Source of the DNA: Marinobacter sp. BGYM27
Lineage (GTDB): Bacteria; Pseudomonadota; Gammaproteobacteria; Pseudomonadales; Oleiphilaceae
Direction: 5' to 3'
Length of the DNA: 64,000 nucleotides
NCBI GenBank assembly: GCA_025153445.1
Contig: JANZNS010000003.1
Coordinates: 1 to 64,000 of the forward strand
This document shows, piece after piece, positions 29,203 through 36,521 of the stretch. Each line of letters starts with the position of its first letter. Position 1 is the stretch's first letter. The position numbers and the translations under genes were made by a program. The notes below the pieces were generated by a model. It made no database searches. It was not told where the DNA came from and saw nothing but the letters and a program-made list of their open reading frames with translations.

Positions 29203-29676
29203 TTAAGAACTGACCGGACAACCAGAAGGCGCGTAAGAATTATCCCATGCACCAGCAGGAGCACCACTTTCGTCAATCACACACGACCAAGAACCGTCAG
29301 CTTCTCTCGAAAGTATAACTTGAGCGCCCTCAACGGCAGCACTAGCATTATTACCCAAAGTACCAGTGATGGTGCCTGCTCCACCCCCAGCCGAAAAATC
29401 AAGATCAAACCCATTGGTCTCGTCCAGCAAATCTGAACCAGCAAACCCAACCGCGTCGCCGTCGCCGGAAGGCGTCTGCCCTCTCATCAACTGCTCTTCT
29501 GCAGAAGTTTTCAAAGCAGACAACTCACCAACAACACGAGTAACCTGTGAACGAGCAATGTAATCCTGATACTGCGGAATAGCGATCGCAGCAAGAATAC
29601 CGATGATCGCAACAACGATCATCAATTCGATAAGGGTGAAACCCTTTTGAGCGTGGTTCATCTGAATGCTTTTCAT
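29203..29676 (-). CDS. pilA: Type IV major pilin PilA
   Basis: A 157-residue prepilin with a 12-residue leader ending in Lys-Gly before [21 protein letters not shown] (Glu5 present). The start at 29676 is fixed by GAGG at 29683-29686, six bases upstream. The C-terminal disulfide loop runs from WSCVIDES to SGCPVSS. The last two residues are serine, which resembles the C-terminal serine that carries the O-antigen unit in P. aeruginosa 1244 pilin. A sigma-54-type promoter lies 89 bases upstream and a strong hairpin follows. It is divergent from pilB, the usual Pseudomonas arrangement. Confidence 0.93.
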   Translation of the reverse strand: MKSIQMNHAQKGFTLIELMIVVAIIGILAAIAIPQYQDYIARSQVTRVVGELSALKTSAEEQLMRGQTPSGDGDAVGFAGSDLLDETNGFDLDFSAGGGAGTITGTLGNNASAAVEGAQVILSREADGSWSCVIDESGAPAGAWDNSYAPSGCPVSS

Positions 29677-30001
29677 TGGCAACCTCAATTATTCGTTTGG
29701 TTTTCAGTTGGACCCGGCTACCGGTTCGCATTTCCCGTAACCGCGACGAGCCTGAAACCTTGAAAGCAGGATGCATGCCAACCAATGAAAACAGCTTATA
29801 TATACCGATTTTCAACAAGTTAACGCACCAACAAGCTGTTAAAATTTCACAACATTTGACAATACTGCCGAATCTCGTCGGTAGGTGACGCGTTTTGTCA
29901 CCTTGGTTTGAGCGCCTACTTTTGCCGCTTTCAAAATAGCCCCGCCCCATCTAGACTTGAGCTTATTCACTTTCCAGCAACTCATAGAAAGTACGCCCTT
30001 T
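29677..30001. other. Divergent pilA-pilB intergenic region
   Basis: About 325 bases separate the pilA and pilB starts. The stretch holds the pilA sigma-54-type promoter at 29765-29780. The AT-rich part beyond it (about 29790-29870) could hold PilR activator sites, which I could not define. A TTG-initiated extension of the pilB frame begins at 29957. Confidence 0.6.
29765..29780 (-). promoter_or_regulatory. Sigma-54 (RpoN) promoter of pilA
   Basis: On the minus strand the sequence is TGGCATGCATCCTGCT. GG and GC are ten bases apart, matching the -24/-12 consensus TGGCAC-N5-TTGCW at all but two scored positions. Pseudomonas pilA is RpoN/PilR-dependent. Transcription would start about 12 bases further left, giving a leader of roughly 75 bases. 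Confidence 0.7.
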
Positions 30002-31717
30002 ATGCCCCCAAACAATCAGAATGTTACGCTTACCGGCCTTGCACGTCGCTTTGTTGAAGACGGCCTTATTGAAGAGTCCGCTGCTCGCGATGCATTTATT
30101 CAGGCCTCGAACAACAAAATTCCGCTGATAACTTACTTGGTACAGAACAACCTGGCCGACAGCCGGGGCCTCGCTTTTTCAGCGGCAATGGAGTTCGGCG
30201 TTTCTGTTTTGGATATGTCGTCCTTTTCGCCAGACATGCTTCCTGAGAAAATTGTCGACGAAAAACTGATCCGCAAACACAACGCTTTGCCACTATTCAA
30301 GCGAGGCAAACGACTTTTCATCGCGGTATCAGACCCAACCAACATCCAGGCCCTTGACGAGATAAAGTTCAATACAGGCCTCAGCACAGATGCCGTGCTC
30401 GTCGACGATGCAAAACTCAGGGAAGCAATCGAGCGTTTTCTTGCATCCAGCGAGTCGTCAATGGGCGACCTTGACGATAGTGATCTTGAAGATATCGATA
30501 TTGATGGTGGCGAAGAAGACAAAGACGACGGCGCAACAGTGGCAGCCGAAGTTGATGACGCGCCCATCGTAAAATATGTCAATAAGATTCTGCTGGATGC
30601 TATTCGTGGCGGCGCTTCAGATATTCACTTTGAACCCTACGAAAAAGCATATCGAGTGCGTTACCGGACGGATGGCATCCTGAAAGAAATGTCGAAGCCC
30701 TCTATAAAGCTGGCGCCCAAAATTTCTGCCCGCGTCAAGATCATGGCTCAACTGGACATTTCAGAGCGCCGCGTCCCCCAGGATGGCCGGATCAAGATGA
30801 AGCTATCCAAAACCAAGGCGATTGATTTCCGGGTCAACACCCTCCCCACGCTGTGGGGCGAAAAGATCGTTTTACGAATCCTCGATCCCAGCCAGGCAAA
30901 ACTGGGCATCGACGTTCTTGGCTACGAGGATGACCAAAAGCAACTATACATGGATGCGCTGGCGCAACCTCAGGGAATGATACTGGTTACCGGCCCTACC
31001 GGTTCCGGTAAAACCGTATCGCTCTATACCGGCTTGAACATCCTGAACACCGAAGAGCGCAACATCTCAACGGCGGAAGATCCTGCGGAAATCAACCTCG
31101 AGGGCGTCAATCAGGTAAACGTAAACACCAAAGTAGGCCTCGGCTTTGCCGAAGCGTTGAGAGCATTCCTTCGTCAGGATCCCGACATCATCATGGTGGG
31201 CGAGATTCGGGATCTGGAGACAGCCAACATTGCAATTAAAGCGGCGCAAACCGGTCACCTTGTCCTCTCGACTCTTCACACCAACAGTGCGGCAGAAACC
31301 CTGACCCGAATGATGAACATGGGTGTACCCGCGTTCAACATCGCAACGTCTGTAACGCTGATTATTGCTCAGCGGCTGGGTCGACGGCTTTGTAGCTGTA
31401 AGGAAACGGCGGACATTCCAAAAGACGTTCTTTTGGCCGAAGGCTTCACAGAGCAACAAATTGAAACAGGCTTTACTTTGTACCGCCCCAAAGGCTGTGA
31501 TAAATGCACTGGAGGCTATAAAGGCCGCGTGGGTATTTATGAGGTTGTGAAGATCACCGAGACACTGGCAAACATGATTATGGAAGAAGCCAGTTCGATC
31601 AAGATCGCAAAGCAGGCACAGGCGGAAGGTTTCGCTAGCTTGAGACAATCAGCCCTCGAAAAGGTCATCCAGGGCGTTACCAGTCTGGAAGAAGCGAATC
31701 GCGTCACGAAGGATTAA
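30002..31717 (+). CDS. pilB: Type IV pilus extension ATPase PilB
   Basis: This hexameric cytoplasmic ATPase powers pilin polymerisation. The N-terminal domain (LVQNNLADS and an FxxPxxxL-like region) precedes an acidic linker (DLDDSDLEDIDIDGGEED). The secretion ATPase core has Walker A GPTGSGKTV, the Asp box, Walker B-type DPDIIMVGEIRD and the His box. A tetracysteine site (CSCK and CDKC) binds zinc. The ATG at 30002 aligns with Pseudomonas PilB (about 571 residues); a TTG at 29957 would add 15 residues with no family support. It is followed 2 bases later by pilC. Confidence 0.95.
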   Translation: MPPNNQNVTLTGLARRFVEDGLIEESAARDAFIQASNNKIPLITYLVQNNLADSRGLAFSAAMEFGVSVLDMSSFSPDMLPEKIVDEKLIRKHNALPLFKRGKRLFIAVSDPTNIQALDEIKFNTGLSTDAVLVDDAKLREAIERFLASSESSMGDLDDSDLEDIDIDGGEEDKDDGATVAAEVDDAPIVKYVNKILLDAIRGGASDIHFEPYEKAYRVRYRTDGILKEMSKPSIKLAPKISARVKIMAQLDISERRVPQDGRIKMKLSKTKAIDFRVNTLPTLWGEKIVLRILDPSQAKLGIDVLGYEDDQKQLYMDALAQPQGMILVTGPTGSGKTVSLYTGLNILNTEERNISTAEDPAEINLEGVNQVNVNTKVGLGFAEALRAFLRQDPDIIMVGEIRDLETANIAIKAAQTGHLVLSTLHTNSAAETLTRMMNMGVPAFNIATSVTLIIAQRLGRRLCSCKETADIPKDVLLAEGFTEQQIETGFTLYRPKGCDKCTGGYKGRVGIYEVVKITETLANMIMEEASSIKIAKQAQAEGFASLRQSALEKVIQGVTSLEEANRVTKD

Positions 31718-31719
31718 AC

Positions 31720-32943
31720 ATGGCAGAGAAAGCGCAAAAATTATCTACCTTTATCTGGGAAGGTAAAGACCGAAAAGGCAACAAAACCAAGGGAGAGGTG
31801 TCGGGCACCAACTTGGCTATTGTAAAAGCCCAGCTCCGCAAGCAAGGGATCATGCCGGGCAAGGTCAAGAAGAAACCAAAACCATTGTTTGGGGGCAGTA
31901 AAAAGGTCTCGCCTTTTGATATCGCTATGTTGACGCGTCAATTGGCAACGATGATGAAAGCGGGCGTGCCGCTGGTTCAGAGTTTCGACATTGTCGCGGA
32001 CGGCTTGGATCATAAAGGGCTGCAAGAACTGGTTATCGCTATTCGCAATGACGTGGCGGCAGGCACTAGTTTCGCCGGAGCGCTGCGCAGGCACCCCAAA
32101 CATTTTGATGACCTCTACTGCAACCTGGTTGATTCCGGTGAGCGCGCGGGTGCCCTTGAGCAAATGCTGGATCGCGTCGCAGCATATCTCGAAAAAACCG
32201 AAGGCCTTAAGAAGAAAGTCAAAAAGGCTATGACCTATCCTATCGCAGTTGTGGTTGTCGCATTAATCGTGACAGCCATTCTTTTGGTCAAAGTCGTTCC
32301 ACAATTTGAGAGCCTTTTCCAAGGCTTTGGTGCTGACCTTCCCGTCTTCACTCAGATGGTCGTGCATTTATCTGAATGGATGCAATCCTACTGGTTTATC
32401 GTGCTCTTAGGCATTGTTAGCGTTGTCTTCCTGTTTAAAGAGTCCGTGAGACGCTCACAAAAGTTTTCAGACATGGTTGATAAAATCATTCTAAAAATTC
32501 CGGTAATGGGTGAAATTATCGACAAATCAGCGGTAGCCAAATTCGGACGGGTGCTCTCCACTACCTTTGCCGCAGGTGTTCCTCTTGTCGACGCTCTTGA
32601 TTCTGTTGCCGGTGCTACAGGTAATGCGGTTTACCGGGATGCCGTCAACCAAGTTAAAAACGAAGTTTCCAGCGGCACTCAATTACAAGCCGCAATGCGC
32701 CAGACCGATGTTTTCCCGGTAATGGCTGTACAACTGACAGCTATCGGTGAAGAGTCCGGTAACCTGGATGAAATGCTGTCTAAAGTTGCTGACCATTACG
32801 AAGGCGTCGTAGATGACATGGTGGACAATCTGACTGCATTGATGGAACCAATGATCATGTCAGTGCTTGGCGTACTCGTAGGTGGTCTTATCATCGCGAT
32901 GTACCTGCCTATTTTCCAGATGGGTCAGGTTGTAGGCGGCTAG
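31720..32943 (+). CDS. pilC: Type IV pilus inner-membrane platform protein PilC
   Basis: A polytopic protein of 407 residues that links PilB to the growing pilus. Two GspF domains are visible: the first around FDIAMLTRQLATMMKAGVPL, the second around FGRVLSTTFAAGVPLVDALD. Membrane segments lie near 185-205, 230-248 and at the C-terminus (LGVLVGGLIIAMYLPIFQMG). It is cotranscribed with pilB and followed, after a 93-base gap with an inverted repeat, by pilD. Confidence 0.95.
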   Translation: MAEKAQKLSTFIWEGKDRKGNKTKGEVSGTNLAIVKAQLRKQGIMPGKVKKKPKPLFGGSKKVSPFDIAMLTRQLATMMKAGVPLVQSFDIVADGLDHKGLQELVIAIRNDVAAGTSFAGALRRHPKHFDDLYCNLVDSGERAGALEQMLDRVAAYLEKTEGLKKKVKKAMTYPIAVVVVALIVTAILLVKVVPQFESLFQGFGADLPVFTQMVVHLSEWMQSYWFIVLLGIVSVVFLFKESVRRSQKFSDMVDKIILKIPVMGEIIDKSAVAKFGRVLSTTFAAGVPLVDALDSVAGATGNAVYRDAVNQVKNEVSSGTQLQAAMRQTDVFPVMAVQLTAIGEESGNLDEMLSKVADHYEGVVDDMVDNLTALMEPMIMSVLGVLVGGLIIAMYLPIFQMGQVVGG

Positions 32944-32962
32944 TTTTCGTCAATCAAGTATT

Positions 32963-33003
32963 TGGGCTTGCGTGTGTGAAATTCTTGCAAGCACGTAAGC
33001 CCA
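32963..33003. terminator. Inverted repeat between pilC and pilD
   Basis: TGGGCTTGCGTG (32963-32974) pairs with CACGTAAGCCCA (32992-33003), with one G-T wobble and a 17-base loop. No T-run follows, so it may be a partial terminator or an mRNA processing or stability element within the pilBCD transcript. Confidence 0.4.
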
Positions 33004-33036
33004 GCCCCACCAAACTCGCAAACACTCTGAGATTCC

Positions 33037-33912
33037 ATGGCTGAACTTTCTGCTTTCCTGAACCTCCCCTGGCTGCTCTACCCCCTCCTGGCCATCTTTT
33101 CTCTGTGCGTCGGCAGCTTCCTGAACGTCGTCATTCTGCGCTTGCCGAAAATGATGCAACAGGACTGGCGCTGCCAGTGCGAAGAATTTTTGGAGTTGCC
33201 GGAATCGCAGCGCTCAGCACCAAAGAAAATAACGCTGTCGTCACCGAATTCCTCCTGCCCTGGCTGTGGCCACGAAATCAAGCCCTGGGAAAATATTCCG
33301 GTTATCAGCTACCTGCTGCTGCGAGGCAAATGCGCGTCCTGCAAGGCCCCTATATCTATCCGCTATCCGATTATCGAGGCGGTGACAGCTGTGCTGTCGA
33401 TGTTCACTGTATGCGTGCTTGGCGCTGATCTGAATAGCTTTTGGGCCCTGTTACTGCTTTGGTCGCTGATCGCCCTGACGGTCATCGATTTCGACACTCA
33501 GCTGTTGCCAGACAGCATCACGTTGCCGTTACTCTGGCTCGGGCTAATACTGAACTACTTTGGCATATTCACCGACTTTGAGAGCGCCTTTTGGGGCTCA
33601 ATAGCCGGCTATCTGTCCCTGTGGTCCGTGTACTGGCTGTTCAAGCTGATTACTGGTAAGGAAGGTATGGGGCATGGTGATTTCAAGCTGTTGGGTGCGC
33701 TTGGTGCCTGGCTTGGCTGGCAACTGCTGCCCGCGATCATATTGCTCTCGTCGCTGGTCGGTGCCGTCATTGGCATCAGCCTGATACTGTTCAAGGGACA
33801 CGGGCGTGAAGTGCCGATTCCCTTTGGCCCCTACCTTGCCATCGCCGGCGCAATTGCCCTTTGGTTTGGGCCGGAGATACAGCAGATCTGGTTCACCTAT
33901 CTTGGTGCCTGA
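33037..33912 (+). CDS. pilD: Prepilin leader peptidase / N-methyltransferase PilD
   Basis: This inner-membrane aspartyl protease cuts prepilins and pseudopilins after Gly and methylates the new N-terminus. The N-terminal half has the cytoplasmic loop with two Cys pairs (CPGCG and CASCK) and NIPVISYLLLRG. The two catalytic aspartates are in TVIDFDTQLLPD and GMGHGDFKLLGALGAW. There are about eight membrane helices and 291 residues, normal for PilD. It would process both pilins encoded here. The coaE start lies 59 bases after its stop. Confidence 0.95.
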   Translation: MAELSAFLNLPWLLYPLLAIFSLCVGSFLNVVILRLPKMMQQDWRCQCEEFLELPESQRSAPKKITLSSPNSSCPGCGHEIKPWENIPVISYLLLRGKCASCKAPISIRYPIIEAVTAVLSMFTVCVLGADLNSFWALLLLWSLIALTVIDFDTQLLPDSITLPLLWLGLILNYFGIFTDFESAFWGSIAGYLSLWSVYWLFKLITGKEGMGHGDFKLLGALGAWLGWQLLPAIILLSSLVGAVIGISLILFKGHGREVPIPFGPYLAIAGAIALWFGPEIQQIWFTYLGA

Positions 33913-33971
33913 CCCACCCCTGATCGCATTATTTTGAAGGTTTCACCGAATTTTAAAGGCTTCGCAGATTT

Positions 33972-34595
33972 ATGAAAGTTGTCGGCTTAACCGGTGGTAT
34001 TGGCAGCGGCAAATCCACGATCGCCGCACGCTTCAAGCAGCTTGGGGTTCATGCTGTGGATGCCGATGATGTCGCTCGTGAGGTTGTGGAACCTGGCAGG
34101 CCGGCACTCGCCGCCATTGCAGCGCATTTTGGGGATGCTATCCTACTTCCTGACGGTGCGTTAAATCGCGCAGCGTTGCGCCAGATCGTGTTTGAAACAC
34201 CAGAAGAACGAGACTGGTTGGAGAAGCTGCTGCATCCGATCATCCGTGACGAGTTGCTACACCAGCTCTGGATAACCCCCGACCGCTCGCCTCCCGCCGA
34301 ATACCAACACCATTACGTTCTGCTTGTTTCGCCTCTGCTACTGGAGACGGATCAGCACAACATAGTGGAAAGCGTTGTCGTGATAGACGTCCCGGTAGAG
34401 GTTCAGATTGCACGAACAATGCAACGGGATAAGAATAATCGCGCACAGGTAGAACGCATTATCAACGCCCAGATCTCGCGGGAAGAACGACTAAAAAGAG
34501 CGGATTTCATTATTGATAATGCGCAGCCAGCTTCATTGGCAATCGATGCGGTTGACGACCTGCATTACCGCCTGAACTCCCGAGCGAAAGCCTGA
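33972..34595 (+). CDS. coaE: Dephospho-CoA kinase
   Basis: The enzyme phosphorylates the 3'-OH of dephospho-CoA, the last step of CoA synthesis. The P-loop GLTGGIGSGKST lies at residues 5-16, followed by DADDVAREVVEPG. The lid and the CoA-binding region are present (RADFIIDNAQP at the end). At 207 residues it is full length. Its place after pilD is conserved in Pseudomonas and relatives. There yacG usually follows; here three other genes intervene. Confidence 0.95.
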   Translation: MKVVGLTGGIGSGKSTIAARFKQLGVHAVDADDVAREVVEPGRPALAAIAAHFGDAILLPDGALNRAALRQIVFETPEERDWLEKLLHPIIRDELLHQLWITPDRSPPAEYQHHYVLLVSPLLLETDQHNIVESVVVIDVPVEVQIARTMQRDKNNRAQVERIINAQISREERLKRADFIIDNAQPASLAIDAVDDLHYRLNSRAKA

Positions 34596-34596
34596 C

Positions 34597-35685
34597 GTGA
34601 TGCGATGGCACGTATTTCGGAACCATTTCCATCCAAGACGTCTCAACTGGATCTGTCTACTATGCGCAGCAGGCTTTACTACGCCTGCGTCAGCCTTAAC
34701 ACCTGACGAAGAAGAGCCCCTGACAGCGCCGCTGAAAGTTGAATCTCTACCCGACAACTTTTACACGTTCGAGCCTGATGAAACCACATACACTGATCAA
34801 AGCTCCTGGTGGCTGAACTTTTCAGAATGGATCATCGCGCAACGGGAAATGCGCTCAGTACAAGTGCAATCAGTCGGCGCATGGGCGGACAGGACGCTGT
34901 CGGGCGACACCCGCGCCCTCCCCCTTAACGAAAGCTACCTTCGGCTCGGGATCGCCACCACCTCGGAAACCGGAGATTTGGCTCAAATAGAGCCAGAAGC
35001 CCGATTCAGACTGGATCTACCGACAGCAAAGGAAAAGCTCAGGCTCGTTGTAGAGAGCGACAGCGAAGAAACCACGTCGCTGGGCGAACGGGATCGCGAC
35101 CGGCAACTTGTCGACAGTGAGCGATCTGACAACGAGGCTACAGGTGCTCTTCGCTACCTGACAGACATCACAGACACACTCAATATCAGCAACGATGTGG
35201 GTGCCCGGCTGCACTTCCCACCCGATGCATTCTGGCGCTTACGCTCCACCGCAACATTTGATCTTGATGCAAACTGGCAGCTCGGCGTCGATCAACGGAT
35301 CTACTATTTCCATCAGGACGGCTGGGGCGAAAGCACCTATCTCGGATTCAGTCGCCGTGTCGGACCATGGGACTTCATCAGCTCATCCGAACTACGCTGG
35401 ATACACAGCGACAGGGAGTTTGAATTTTCACAGATTTTCAGTTTGTATCAGCGGCTCAATAACCGAGCCGAGCTGAACCCGCGGATAGGCATTCTCGGAG
35501 AAAGCCAACCTGGGTGGCGCACGACCGAGTACTTTGGCGATCTGACTTATCGCTATCGCCTGTTCAGCACCTGGTTGTACGCAGAGGCAATACCCGCCAT
35601 CAACTTCACTCGGGAAGAGAGCTTCGACAGCATTACATCTCTGACCCTTCGGATTGAAATGTTCTTCTCAGGTGATATCAAATGA
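34597..35685 (+). CDS. Secreted hypothetical protein, beta-rich, possibly outer membrane
   Basis: Not recognised as a named family. A signal peptide is visible (hydrophobic ICLLCAAGFTTPASA, cut near residue 36). The mature part alternates polar and aromatic residues in short strands (ARFRLDLPTAKEKLRLVVES, then WQLGVDQRIYYFHQDGWGES, and TLRIEMFF at the end), suggesting a beta-barrel. The start is GTG 34597 or ATG 34600, one base after coaE ends. The last 4 bases overlap trmO, so the three genes are probably co-transcribed. An outer-membrane or periplasmic location is inference. Confidence 0.65.
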   Translation: MMRWHVFRNHFHPRRLNWICLLCAAGFTTPASALTPDEEEPLTAPLKVESLPDNFYTFEPDETTYTDQSSWWLNFSEWIIAQREMRSVQVQSVGAWADRTLSGDTRALPLNESYLRLGIATTSETGDLAQIEPEARFRLDLPTAKEKLRLVVESDSEETTSLGERDRDRQLVDSERSDNEATGALRYLTDITDTLNISNDVGARLHFPPDAFWRLRSTATFDLDANWQLGVDQRIYYFHQDGWGESTYLGFSRRVGPWDFISSSELRWIHSDREFEFSQIFSLYQRLNNRAELNPRIGILGESQPGWRTTEYFGDLTYRYRLFSTWLYAEAIPAINFTREESFDSITSLTLRIEMFFSGDIK

Positions 35686-36422
35686 GCAGGCACCCATCCA
35701 TGCCTGCGTCAGCCGCGCTGACGCTGACCCCTATAGCGGTCACACGATCCTGCTTCAAAGACAAGTTCGGTGTTCCTCGCCAACCGGGTTTGACCCGACA
35801 CGCCTGGGCAGATCTGGTGATTCAGCCGCCCTTTGACCGAGAGGATGCGTTTCGTGGACTGGAAGACTGCAGCCATATCTGGCTCACATTCCAGTTTCAT
35901 GCTGCGGTCAGAGCTGAGTGGCGACCAACCATCAGGCCACCTCGACTGGGGGGCAACAAGAAGGTTGGCGTGTTTGCCAGTCGCTCTCCATTCCGCCCCA
36001 ACAGCCTTGGACTATCCGTTGTCCGCAACGAAGGGCTACGGCGGGAAAAGGGGCAGTTAATATTACGTATCCGGGAACACGATCTCATTGAGGGAACGCC
36101 GATCCTCGATATCAAACCATACTTGCCTTTCGCCGACGCCCTGCCCGATGCTCATCTGGCCTGGGCCGCCGAACCACCGACCACGCGTATTTCCGTTGAG
36201 TTCACGGAAACGGCGGAAGCACAACTGAAGGCAATCGATGAAAAGCAATGCCCGGATTTCAGATCGCTGATTGAAGACGTGGTGGCATACGACCCCCGCC
36301 CTTCCTTTCGCAGGGGGCGCGATGAACAGCGGATCTACGGAGCCCATCTATACGGCTACAACGTTCGGTTCCAATTTGACGATATTGCCGTCACCGTTCT
36401 GACTGTAACTTTGTTAGACTAA
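35682..36422 (+). CDS. trmO: tRNA (N6-threonylcarbamoyladenosine-37-N6)-methyltransferase TrmO
   Basis: This SAM-dependent enzyme methylates t6A37 of certain tRNAs. The N-terminal beta-barrel TrmO/YaeB domain carries the segments KDKFGVPRQPGL, GLEDCSHIWLTFQFH and SRSPFRPNSLGLSVV, all family signatures. The C-terminal part has DPRPSFRRGRDEQRIYG. At 246 residues length is normal. An ATGA overlap couples it to the upstream hypothetical gene. Confidence 0.92.
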   Translation: MSRHPSMPASAALTLTPIAVTRSCFKDKFGVPRQPGLTRHAWADLVIQPPFDREDAFRGLEDCSHIWLTFQFHAAVRAEWRPTIRPPRLGGNKKVGVFASRSPFRPNSLGLSVVRNEGLRREKGQLILRIREHDLIEGTPILDIKPYLPFADALPDAHLAWAAEPPTTRISVEFTETAEAQLKAIDEKQCPDFRSLIEDVVAYDPRPSFRRGRDEQRIYGAHLYGYNVRFQFDDIAVTVLTVTLLD

Positions 36423-36521
36423 GTAGTATCAATAGGGAAACCCGTCACGCTAATAAAGCGGGTTCACATGCTGATTTTGATTGCGTCGCAATAATAGTAT
36501 CCATCACAGGGAAGCGGTCAC

